From Vibrio fluminensis (GTDB lineage: Bacteria; Pseudomonadota; Gammaproteobacteria; Enterobacterales; Vibrionaceae), in NCBI RefSeq assembly GCF_015278125.1, contig NZ_JADILO010000018.1, positions 16,648-80,647 of the forward strand: DNA of 64,000 nt, read 5' to 3'. The position numbers were made by a program, and so were the translations under genes. The stretch's first letter is position 1. The number at the start of each line of letters is the position of its first letter. The notes beneath the pieces were generated by a model. It saw only the letters and a list, made by a program, of their open reading frames with translations. It was not told where the DNA came from and made no database searches. Shown here piece after piece: positions 42,140-49,554 of the stretch.

Positions 42140-43804
42140 ATGAATAGAGTCACAAAAACTAAAGCAATAAACACAGCGACAAAGACAGCAATAAGCCTTG
42201 CGACATTCACACTCCCAATACTGTTTGTGATGCCGCTCAATAGTGTTTTTACCGGCTACTACGTTGTGCTGTCACTCCTTGTGGTTACTTCTGCTTTGAC
42301 GCTCAACGGCTGGTTAGGAAACCTAGCCAAGTTACTACTGACAGTCTCATGCTTAGTTAGTATCTTGTCTTTGGCCGTCTCGGGCGGCTTTCTCGCCACT
42401 GGCGCGCTTCATTCAATATTGCTCACCAACAGTGAAGAAGTGGTTGGTTATTTTCAACTGATCAACTGGACGTCGTTTATTCCCTGCATGATTTTTGCTC
42501 TGGTTGGACTCGCCTGTTTTTGGACCACCCGCTTACCCTTCAAGGCTTCTAACAAAGCAATACTAATGGTGTGTACGCTCAGCTTTGCAGCACTCATACC
42601 TGCGTTTAAATGGTATGCCGATCCAGAAACTAAGCATCAATTAACAGAGAGTAAACTTAATAGCCTCTACCTCTATCAAGATGTACCAGCCTACAATCTA
42701 TATCGCGTGGCGGCTCTAGCGTTTATTGAGCGCTACCGCAGCCATAACGATTACGGTTCGACACTACCTGACCACATTGTATCTACAGAACCTCGCGCAT
42801 TACCGCAAAATATCATCGTGGTGATTGGTGAGTCATCACGCCGCGCATCTTACTCTCTGTACGGTAGCCAAATAAATGCAACACCTAACCTACTTGCCAG
42901 GTCAAAAGCATCTGCACAACCAATGCAAATTGTCGATGGTGCGTTCGCCCCAGCGTCCAATACTCGTGAATCTGTGCCGCGCTCATTCTCATTCGCGACC
43001 ACTGAACATCAACTTTTCACCGGACTTTCACACGCTAACCTTATCGATGTTGCACGCTCTATTGGTTATCACACAACTTGGGTCACAACGCAAACGCTCT
43101 ACACCCGCTGGGATTCATTCACCGCTAAAGTCGCCACCTCAGCCGACCGAGTAATACATACCAATGATAACCACAATAGATGGCATGACCGCGATGCCGT
43201 TGAAGCGGTTAAGAAACAACTCATCGCTAGGGACAAAAAACAATTTATCGTACTGCATCTTTCTGGCGAACACGCTGACTATGCAATAAGAAACGGTGAG
43301 CCCTTACCGAAAAAACACTTCGAGGCGATCAAAGCGCAGCTTAGCAAACATCAGACCATATCCTCGACTGAATTGGCTTACCTTAGCTCGATTCATATGA
43401 CTGACGACTTATTAGATAACCTCGTAAGCGCAATGTTTGACGATGCCACTAATAGCTTATTGGTTTACTTTTCCGATCATGGCGAAGTGATCGGCAAAGG
43501 GCATGGGCTTCAGCCGATACAAATTGAAGAAGAGCTCGCGATTCCCTACCTTGCGATTGGTACTCTGGCGAACAAAATGGCGCGGGTAATTGATTGCTAT
43601 CGCGATCATCGCCATCAACTCTACAACAACAGTTATTTTCCTGAAGTGTTGCTATCAACGCTCGGCATGAAGGTAAACCCTCCACGCCAAAGCCAAACAT
43701 TTACTTATTACTCTATTCAAGGTGAGACTGAAGTGTTGCCAACCGATTTCTCCTTCACCTTTTTTCATCAAGGAGATAAACAATGCAAAAAAAGCGTTCA
43801 TTAA
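42140..43804 (+). CDS. Phosphoethanolamine-transferase-like membrane protein (alkaline phosphatase superfamily)
   Basis: A 554-residue protein. Four to five N-terminal membrane segments (residues ~18-165) precede a periplasmic sulfatase-like domain. Conserved blocks are IIVVIGESSRRASYSLYG (metal-binding Glu), ASNTRESVPRSFSF (candidate nucleophile Thr in the place of the EptA Thr), HLSGEHADY and LVYFSDHGEVIGKGHG (metal-binding Asp-His). This is the architecture of EptA/EptB/OpgE-type enzymes that move phosphoethanolamine from phosphatidylethanolamine onto lipid A or glycans. The SVPRSFS segment lacks the usual PCMFS cysteine. The acceptor is unknown. Its end overlaps the next gene by 22 bp. 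Confidence 0.87.
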   Translation: MNRVTKTKAINTATKTAISLATFTLPILFVMPLNSVFTGYYVVLSLLVVTSALTLNGWLGNLAKLLLTVSCLVSILSLAVSGGFLATGALHSILLTNSEEVVGYFQLINWTSFIPCMIFALVGLACFWTTRLPFKASNKAILMVCTLSFAALIPAFKWYADPETKHQLTESKLNSLYLYQDVPAYNLYRVAALAFIERYRSHNDYGSTLPDHIVSTEPRALPQNIIVVIGESSRRASYSLYGSQINATPNLLARSKASAQPMQIVDGAFAPASNTRESVPRSFSFATTEHQLFTGLSHANLIDVARSIGYHTTWVTTQTLYTRWDSFTAKVATSADRVIHTNDNHNRWHDRDAVEAVKKQLIARDKKQFIVLHLSGEHADYAIRNGEPLPKKHFEAIKAQLSKHQTISSTELAYLSSIHMTDDLLDNLVSAMFDDATNSLLVYFSDHGEVIGKGHGLQPIQIEEELAIPYLAIGTLANKMARVIDCYRDHRHQLYNNSYFPEVLLSTLGMKVNPPRQSQTFTYYSIQGETEVLPTDFSFTFFHQGDKQCKKSVH

Positions 43805-44664
43805 TTTATTTTCTGCTCCCTTCACTGCTCATCGTGCTGGCAATGACCGATAGAATGCGTCCAATGCGAGTATTTGTCGCCTATTACAGCTGTAAAGTTG
43901 TCGAACAACTTGGGCTCACTCAGACTTGTGAACAACTACCTGTCGTTACTGTATTGGAAAATGGCAAACCCGACGCTGATCTCTACGGTATTGAAGATCC
44001 ATTGGCGCTCACCCTGTTTTTTGAACGCTACAAGTTACCCGGTCACGTTTATGCACATCGCACCAATAGCCCTGATCGAGCCAAGCTCTATGCAAACTAT
44101 TATCAAGCGTTTGAATTTGATGCGGTGTGGGACGAAAAATCAGGCAAATTGGATATCTACCACTACCCTGAACACAACTCGATGCAGTTTTACTTTGAAA
44201 ATCTGCTTACACTCGTTCCAGAAACCAGTCGACTTTGGCTAGATCTCAAAAACCTGACTGCAACCAATAAGCAGCAGGTGGTTAACTATCTGGACCAGCT
44301 CTTCCCGGACGTCGAACAACGACAAAGATTGATTGTAGAATCCAAAAACCCTATCGATCTCGATCTATTAAAACAGTCCGGCTACAAGACTTCTTATTAC
44401 TTACCGAGTGAAAACAAACTGCATGGTTGCGATGAAGATAGCTCCGTGCAAACGGTGATCAATAACATCAACCAAATCAGTAGTGACTACATTTCCTTTC
44501 CTTACACCCAGCAAGAGTTTGTCGATCGCTGCGTGTTGCCTCTAGCGCGAAATGTCGAGCAATTATCATGGGGGGGACTACCATTCGCCATCCCTAATGG
44601 AGCATTAAGCCGCTATCAAGGCTATATTGTTGACCACTCGGTGAGTTTGAATAAATTGGAGTAG
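43783..44664 (+). CDS. GDPD/PI-PLC-fold-like exported protein (menorin/FAM151-like)
   Basis: A 293-residue protein with an AAGGAG site inside the preceding gene. Residues ~5-22 are hydrophobic (LIYFLLPSLLIVLAMT), a signal anchor or signal peptide. The body resembles glycerophosphodiesterase-fold proteins: YAHRTNSPDRAKLYANYYQAFEFDAVWDE, then DIYHYPEHNSM, LWLDLKNLTATN and LIVESKNPIDLDLLKQSGY, matching the H-x-N-S / E-x-D / H-x-P / D-x-K order of the FAM151/menorin group. The catalytic pattern is close but not that of a canonical GDPD. The 22-bp overlap with the phosphoethanolamine-transferase-like gene implies joint function, perhaps on a lipid head group or its released product. Confidence 0.65.
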   Translation: MQKKRSLIYFLLPSLLIVLAMTDRMRPMRVFVAYYSCKVVEQLGLTQTCEQLPVVTVLENGKPDADLYGIEDPLALTLFFERYKLPGHVYAHRTNSPDRAKLYANYYQAFEFDAVWDEKSGKLDIYHYPEHNSMQFYFENLLTLVPETSRLWLDLKNLTATNKQQVVNYLDQLFPDVEQRQRLIVESKNPIDLDLLKQSGYKTSYYLPSENKLHGCDEDSSVQTVINNINQISSDYISFPYTQQEFVDRCVLPLARNVEQLSWGGLPFAIPNGALSRYQGYIVDHSVSLNKLE

Positions 44665-44695
44665 CTCTACGTGAATTGGCTCTACTTGAATGTAA

Positions 44696-44730
44696 AAATA
44701 TGGACTGAAACTCTCCGCTTCAGCCCATAT
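44696..44730 (-). terminator. Terminator of nfsA
   Basis: ATATGG (44698-44703) with CCATAT (44725-44730) and CTGAA (44705-44709) with TTCAG (44719-44723) form an interrupted stem. Read on the minus strand it ends in a T run. It lies ~50 bp after the nfsA stop. Confidence 0.6.
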
Positions 44731-44778
44731 TGTGCAACTAGCCATTTTCTGCCAACTACTTTTCTGCCGAACGGGCAT

Positions 44779-45501
44779 TTAACGCTTAACCAAACCTTTG
44801 TGGTTTAAATAAGGCAAAATATGTAGGCGTGACTCACCCGACAATTTCCCTGTCACCTCACTAGACCAAGTACTTTGCTTCTGGTTGGTAGAGCGATTCG
44901 CATAATAGCCCTGCATCAATTGGTCATACTCATCTACGGCATTTCTATCAAGAGGCTGATAGCTATTTTCATGCAGCACCACTTTTTGCGGTAAACGGGG
45001 TTTAACTTCCGGATTTTGGTCAGGGTGTCCCAAACATAAACCAAACAATACTGCGGTATGCTCAGGCAACTCTAACAGTTCATCAACTTGCTGTGCGTTG
45101 TTACGTAGCCCGCCAATGTACACGCCGCCTAACCCCATTGACTCCGCGGCAATGAAACAGTTTTGCGCCATGATTCCCGCATCGATCGCGCCAATTAAAG
45201 CGAGCTCCGTATAATCGCTCTGCACATCAGGGTTAATTACCGTATGCCGTTGATAATCGATACAGAACACCAAGAATTCCGCCGCATTGGCAACATGAGC
45301 TTGATTGCCCGCGAGAACCGAGAGCTTATCTCGTTTGGCTTGGTCGGTAACACGAATAATTGATACCACTTGCAACAAACTGGACGAAGATGCCGCCAAG
45401 CCAGCTTTAATAATCGTGTCTAAGCTATTCGGTTCGATAGGTTCTGCGGTAAATTTTCGTATCGAGCGATGCGACAATATTGTCTCAATGGTCGAGTTCA
45501 T
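44779..45501 (-). CDS. nfsA: Oxygen-insensitive NADPH nitroreductase
   Basis: A 240-residue FMN-dependent nitroreductase of normal length. Characteristic segments are HRSIRKFTAEPIE near the start (FMN phosphate-binding Arg residues), AASSSSLLQVVSIIRV, GAIDAGIMAQNCFIAAESMGLGGVYIGGLRNN, LFGLCLGHPDQNPEVKPRLPQKVVLHEN and the final GRLHILPYLN-like ESRLHILPYLNHKG. NfsA reduces nitroaromatics and quinones by two electrons with NADPH. In enterobacteria it belongs to the SoxRS regulon; no regulatory site is evident here. Confidence 0.92.
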   Translation of the reverse strand: MNSTIETILSHRSIRKFTAEPIEPNSLDTIIKAGLAASSSSLLQVVSIIRVTDQAKRDKLSVLAGNQAHVANAAEFLVFCIDYQRHTVINPDVQSDYTELALIGAIDAGIMAQNCFIAAESMGLGGVYIGGLRNNAQQVDELLELPEHTAVLFGLCLGHPDQNPEVKPRLPQKVVLHENSYQPLDRNAVDEYDQLMQGYYANRSTNQKQSTWSSEVTGKLSGESRLHILPYLNHKGLVKR

Positions 45502-45616
45502 TTTGGTTCATCCTTGTCTAATGCGTTGTATTATCTGAGCACATTTATCGTGCAAATTTAAGTGATAGATTCACAATTTAGCAAAATGCCATTAAACAAG
45601 GATGCTTGTTGTTACT

Positions 45617-45946
45617 CTACTCACTCAGCATATAGATATACGCTTCAACTACACTGCCATCATCTAGATGTACTTGAGTGGCAACACGCTTATACTCACT
45701 GCCCTCAAACTCATCCAGTTTATGCCAATTCTGCGCAAGGTTGTCTGAGGTAAAAACAAAGCCTCTTACCTGCTTGCCAGCGTCATTAAGCTCAATACCA
45801 GGGTAACCCATCTCTGAACCCCAGCCTTGGTTTTTGAGAAAACCAAGCACATAACCTTCACGCCACTCGCCACCTATCGCAGTCATCACATGCTCATTTG
45901 GGCGTCCTGGACCAAGAGTGCCATAGACAAATAACTTATCTAACAT
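45617..45946 (-). CDS. Gamma-glutamylcyclotransferase-like protein (YtfP family)
   Basis: A 109-residue cytosolic protein. The start is the ATG at 45944-45946 (AAAGGAAG site); the longer frame adds 25 unrelated residues. The family opening is LDKLFVYGTLGPGRPNEHVM, which holds the substrate-binding loop (YGTL-x-x-G). The catalytic-type Glu is in KLDEFEGSEYKRV, and VEAYIYML ends the fold. Members act on gamma-glutamyl amines or peptides; the substrate is not predictable. It diverges from the HD-domain gene with ~94 bp between. Confidence 0.87.
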   Translation of the reverse strand: MLDKLFVYGTLGPGRPNEHVMTAIGGEWREGYVLGFLKNQGWGSEMGYPGIELNDAGKQVRGFVFTSDNLAQNWHKLDEFEGSEYKRVATQVHLDDGSVVEAYIYMLSE

Positions 45947-46040
45947 CGTACTTCCTTTAGGTTCTATTTTGATTTCGTTATTACACAGAAAAGTGTTAGC
46001 GTCTATATTCTCAAACAACACATAGCTTTGTCACAACAAC

Positions 46041-46607
46041 ATGATTGAACAACTGCCTTCGATACTGCAATTTCTGCGTGATGCAGAGCAGTTAAAAGAT
46101 ACTCTGCGTACTGCTTGGACTTCTTCTGGCCGACAAGAAAGCACTGCCGAGCACACATGGCGACTGTGCCTATTGGCAATGCTCGTTTCCAAGCATTACC
46201 CTCAACTCAACAGCGAAAGAGTGCTAAAACTCTGCATTGTGCATGATCTGGCGGAAGCGATTGGTGGTGACATATCCGCGGTTGACCAACATGCCGATTT
46301 GGATAAAAGCGCTATTGAGTTAAGGGATTTAAAGCAGCTCATTGCACCGCTGAACCAAGAGTTACAAGCAGATATTTTAGCGCTGTGGCTGGAATATGAC
46401 AGCGCGACGACCGAAGAGGCAAAACTGGTTAAAGCATTGGATAAGTTAGAGACCATTTTGCAGCACACGCAAGGTGATAACCCGCCAGACTTCAACTACA
46501 CATTCAACCTTAGCTATGGACAAAAGCAGACTGACTATGATGAGTTAACTCAGCAATTTAGATTGTTGCTGGATGCTGAAACAAATGCGCGTATGGAATT
46601 GTTTTAA
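46041..46607 (+). CDS. HD-domain hydrolase (YfbR/HDDC2-like 5'-deoxynucleotidase type)
   Basis: A 188-residue cytosolic protein. The HD residues are clear: STAEHTWRLCLLAMLV (first His) and LKLCIVHDLAEAIGGDI (His-Asp), with EEAKLVKALDKLETILQH carrying the last metal-binding Asp. Length and motif spacing fit the HDDC2/YfbR group, which removes the phosphate from deoxynucleoside monophosphates. Substrate preference is inferred. No operon partner. Confidence 0.87.
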   Translation: MIEQLPSILQFLRDAEQLKDTLRTAWTSSGRQESTAEHTWRLCLLAMLVSKHYPQLNSERVLKLCIVHDLAEAIGGDISAVDQHADLDKSAIELRDLKQLIAPLNQELQADILALWLEYDSATTEEAKLVKALDKLETILQHTQGDNPPDFNYTFNLSYGQKQTDYDELTQQFRLLLDAETNARMELF

Positions 46608-46622
46608 GCTCTCAATAAAACA

Positions 46623-46658
46623 AAATCCTTTTTACTACAGTTAGAGCAAAAAGGATTT
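46623..46658 (-). terminator. Hairpin between convergent HD and DUF2860 genes
   Basis: AAATCCTTTTT (46623-46633) pairs with AAAAAGGATTT (46648-46658); read on the minus strand it is followed by T-rich DNA. It lies between the stop codons of two convergent genes. Confidence 0.6.
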
Positions 46659-46700
46659 ACTTTAGCCGCTTAATTGAGCATTAAGCACTTAAACAATTGA

Positions 46701-47690
46701 TTAGAAGTGGTAGTTCATACCAACAGACATGATGATTTCATTCTTGTCGTAGAAATCGATGTTTGAGTCAGTGCTACCGAAACCTGCGAATGATACTAGA
46801 GACCAATCCTGCCAATCCATGAAGTTTGCGTATTCATAAGCCGCGAATAGGCTCATTTCGTCATCTTCGCGAGTTTCACCGAATACTGGGTTTACTGCAT
46901 CGTAATCGCGGTTGTTAAAGCCTGCTGTCAATGCAAACTGGTGACGATCCAGCATCTTAAAGTAGCTTAGTTCTACACCATAGCCTTTAAACGAGTTCGC
47001 TGCACCATCAGCATCCGCTGAGATGTAGGTTAGGCGCGGTTTCAGCATAGTGGTTTGATCCACCATGTATTTGTAATCTGTACGGAAATAGAACGCGTCA
47101 GCATCACGGCGCAGAGAATCACGCTGTGCCGCAGTCAACATTGGATCAGCCATGCCTGAACGTTCATCTTCAACATCTTTAGTCGCGTAAGCCATATCTA
47201 CTGAAAACTTCGAACCCATGATGTTATCAAGCTTCAAGCGATACGCGTTGCCGTCTTCATCAGTCGTTTTACGTTTACCATTATCTTTGAATGGGTCTTC
47301 CCACACTTCACCCGACATGATGGTAGGTAGAATAGAAGCATCGATGATCATGCCAGACGCTAGTTGGTACTTGTAACCCATCTCAAACGCTAGCGTACCG
47401 GTTGCGATATCTTCACGAGAAGTACCCATGTAGAACTGCTGGTTAAGCTTATCACCAAAAGTGTACGACAAGTTACCTAGTGGCAATAATAAACCGCCAC
47501 TTACTGCATCATTGGTTTTATTTAGATCATCAAGCTCTTTATTGTCATCGTTGGTGTTCAGGTTAGACTCAATTGAGTAAAAACCAGTACTCACTGACAC
47601 CTCACCAGAAAAACCAGCTGTTTCAGCAAGCTGTGCCCACGCAGAACCACTCATTAATGCTAGTGCGACTAGCGATAGTTTAGTTTTCAT
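46701..47690 (-). CDS. DUF2860 outer-membrane beta-barrel protein
   Basis: A 329-residue protein starting at the ATG at 47688-47690 (AAGAGA site); upstream in-frame codons precede the signal peptide. Residues 1-19 form a signal peptide cut after SAWA. The mature chain shows alternating amphipathic strands with aromatic girdles (FAGFGSTDSNIDFYDKNEIIMSVGMNYHF) and a terminal Phe, as in outer-membrane barrels. The overall pattern matches DUF2860 proteins, common in vibrios. The function is unknown; a porin-like role is possible. A 16-bp palindrome lies ~90 bp upstream. Confidence 0.85.
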   Translation of the reverse strand: MKTKLSLVALALMSGSAWAQLAETAGFSGEVSVSTGFYSIESNLNTNDDNKELDDLNKTNDAVSGGLLLPLGNLSYTFGDKLNQQFYMGTSREDIATGTLAFEMGYKYQLASGMIIDASILPTIMSGEVWEDPFKDNGKRKTTDEDGNAYRLKLDNIMGSKFSVDMAYATKDVEDERSGMADPMLTAAQRDSLRRDADAFYFRTDYKYMVDQTTMLKPRLTYISADADGAANSFKGYGVELSYFKMLDRHQFALTAGFNNRDYDAVNPVFGETREDDEMSLFAAYEYANFMDWQDWSLVSFAGFGSTDSNIDFYDKNEIIMSVGMNYHF

Positions 47691-47775
47691 AATTTCTCTT
47701 AATAAAAAATACCACTGGATAGTCGGCAATGTGACAGCAGACCAACACGGCAATTTTATTTCTTCCTGACAAAAA

Positions 47776-47793
47776 GTAAACCCCAGGGTTTAC
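47776..47793. promoter_or_regulatory. Palindrome upstream of the DUF2860 gene
   Basis: GTAAACCC-CA-GGGTTTAC is a perfect 8-bp inverted repeat ~86-103 bp before the ATG. It looks like an operator for a dimeric regulator. The rest of the 339-bp interval 47691-48029 holds only the terminator at 47967-47986. Confidence 0.45.
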
Positions 47794-47960
47794 ATTTTGA
47801 AGCAATTATTACGAACTTGATTGAAGACATACGAAAAACAGCGTTGCATGTAGTTGAGTTTGATAACAATCAAATCGCCGAGTCAACCATCACGACGATA
47901 TTTAAAGTACTTACTCTTATTTCAAATCCATTTTGATAGAATACTCACAATTCTCCGGAC

Positions 47961-47986
47961 AAAAAATGCCAGATACAGATCTGGCA
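47961..47986 (-). terminator. Terminator of the Ig-like lipoprotein gene
   Basis: TGCCAGAT (47967-47974) pairs with ATCTGGCA (47979-47986) around ACAG; on the minus strand a T6 tract follows. Confidence 0.8.
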
Positions 47987-48029
47987 CTTCAAAACTAAAA
48001 TTAAAACGTTAAACTCTAAACGCTCAACT

Positions 48030-48896
48030 TTAAGGATTAGAGACGCAACTTACGTAGGTCTCTAAGCTCTGACTCACGGAGCGGTAATAAACGTGTTCGG
48101 AGAGGATAATTCCATAATGGCTGCTGCCATTCTCATGAGGAGTCGCCGTCATAAAAAATTGTCCGACCGCCCAACCTCGCTTGGCAAACATATTACCGAA
48201 TTCACCATGCAGTTCCACTAACTCGTCTAATGTTGCTAAACGCCAGTTAGTTCGCCCACCAAGACTAAGGGTGTTGTACTTCGCACACAGTGTATTTGCG
48301 TGAGTCAAAATAAAGGTGGCATAATCACCAGCAAAGCCGTGATCTGAGTCTTCTTTTATACTAAAAATACTCTCGTAATCACTACCTCCAATGCCATCTA
48401 GGTAGGGCACTGATGGTGAACTGGTAAACAACTTACCGCTACCTGTATCGAAGACGTCAATAACAGCGCCCCCCAAAGAAGTTACCGTCACTGTGTTATC
48501 ATCACTAACTATCCCGCTTTTTGAAGCAGTGATTATAACTTCACCCTCTATTTCCCCTTCAAGCAGCCCCGTAGAGGATACTTTAGAAGTAGCTGTATCA
48601 TAAACGATTGTCCATTCGACAGAGTCACTAATATCTAACTCTGTTCCATCATCATACTTACCTATCGCTTTTAACTGTAGCGAGCCGTGCTTCATTAACA
48701 CAAATCCATCGTTGGGTGTTAATACTATGTCAAATAGCACGCCTTCTGGTGTATCAAAAACATCTTCTGGAGAATTAAATGCATCTTCTGAAGAATTAAA
48801 TACACCTTCAGAATTACAACCTACTAATAGCAATAACGACGAAAAAGTAATTACGGCTAACCATTTTGGGAATCTTGTTTTCATATTGATCTTCAT
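48030..48896 (-). CDS. Lipoprotein with Ig-like (BIG2) and DUF1566-like domains
   Basis: A 288-residue protein. The lipobox is LLLLVGC followed by Asn-Ser. After it comes a short acidic iteration (SEDAFNSPEDVFDTPEG). Residues ~60-145 look like a bacterial Ig-like BIG2 domain (LKAIGKYDDGTELDISDSVEWTI, VSSTGLLEGEIEGEVIITAS). The C-terminal half resembles the DUF1566/Lcl module (GGRTNWRLATLDELVELHGEFGN, MTATP, YVSCVSNP), often seen in surface proteins. It is probably surface-exposed, with unknown binding partner. A second start (ATG four codons later) is possible. Confidence 0.75.
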   Translation of the reverse strand: MKINMKTRFPKWLAVITFSSLLLLVGCNSEGVFNSSEDAFNSPEDVFDTPEGVLFDIVLTPNDGFVLMKHGSLQLKAIGKYDDGTELDISDSVEWTIVYDTATSKVSSTGLLEGEIEGEVIITASKSGIVSDDNTVTVTSLGGAVIDVFDTGSGKLFTSSPSVPYLDGIGGSDYESIFSIKEDSDHGFAGDYATFILTHANTLCAKYNTLSLGGRTNWRLATLDELVELHGEFGNMFAKRGWAVGQFFMTATPHENGSSHYGIILSEHVYYRSVSQSLETYVSCVSNP

Positions 48897-49025
48897 TATT
48901 TCTAATATTCAAATTGAGATAAATTGACTTCAACTCGGCAGTTTTGATCTCGGCTCGCCCTTCAACAGTATTGTTATCCACGACAGGGATAAACTATTCC
49001 TCTCCCTGCTACTCAAGTTGCGCAG

Positions 49026-49073
49026 AAGGTGCACCGAGTTCGATAATTTTGGTCACCACGACCTGAGCACCTT
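49026..49073 (-). terminator. Hairpin at the end of the 46-codon ORF
   Basis: AAGGTGC (49026-49032) pairs with GCACCTT (49067-49073), directly after the stop of the mini-ORF. The T tract is poor, so termination is uncertain. Confidence 0.35.
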
Positions 49074-49074
49074 T

Positions 49075-49215
49075 TCAGACAATTCTTGCTTGTATGCGTC
49101 TTAGCCTATGGTATTCGCGTGATCCCCAATAACTGCTCGAGATTGAGGAAGATGCATAAGTTAATAATGAAACAGGTAAAAATAGAATAGGAAGTATTCT
49201 CAACACTACGCTCAT
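49075..49215 (-). CDS. 46-residue putative secreted peptide
   Basis: A short ORF with a good ribosome-binding site (TTTGGAG, 7 bases before the ATG at 49213-49215). The peptide has a typical signal sequence (VLRILPILFLPVSLLTYASSS) and a short basic tail ending RIQARIV (SREYHRLRRIQ region). It lies ~340 bp downstream of the VieS-like sensor on the same strand. Function unknown. It could be a secreted signal or simply an orphan frame; the signal peptide and ribosome-binding site argue for translation. Confidence 0.45.
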   Translation of the reverse strand: MSVVLRILPILFLPVSLLTYASSSISSSYWGSREYHRLRRIQARIV

Positions 49216-49434
49216 AATGAACTCCAAAAAACGAAATCCATTTCGCGTTGTATTTAAAGTTTTAGTGAATCATTTACAAATATGCTTGCTGCAAAAAACA
49301 GTAAGCTTCAGTCAAGTACTTACATCAGAAATTACGATTTGGGGTTTATTTACAAGTCTTGTTATGTAAAGCCCAAATGACTCTCTTTGCTTGAACGAGA
49401 CTATACAGGCGAACGTTTCAGGTGGGAAAATAAG

Positions 49435-49453
49435 TTTTGTAGGACTTTTTTCT
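49435..49453. repeat. 19-bp motif, copy 1
   Basis: TTTTGTAGGACTTTTTTCT occurs here and again, identically, at 56073-56091. Both copies lie ~100-120 bp beyond the stop codon of a minus-strand sensor gene with a periplasmic binding-protein domain. The rest of the gap 49216-49554 holds a strong hairpin (49515-49533) and no supported gene. Confidence 0.6.
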
Positions 49454-49514
49454 ATCTGTTTTTTGGGGATGCAAATCGGTATAGGCGAGTTTAACTTCCG
49501 GCAACTGAGGGATG

Positions 49515-49533
49515 CCGCCTTCGTGGAAGGCGG
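49515..49533. other. Strong 8-bp hairpin after the VieS-like gene
   Basis: CCGCCTTC-GTG-GAAGGCGG is a perfect stem 22 bp beyond the kinase stop codon. No T tract follows on either strand. It may protect the 3' end or act as an atypical terminator. Confidence 0.5.
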
Positions 49534-49554
49534 TCACAACACTAACATTAGAAA

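Noticed and set aside
49381..49554. Cyclic-di-GMP (GEMM) or other riboswitch downstream of the kinase
   Set aside because: The GEMM core sequences are absent; only a simple hairpin and the 19-bp motif are present.
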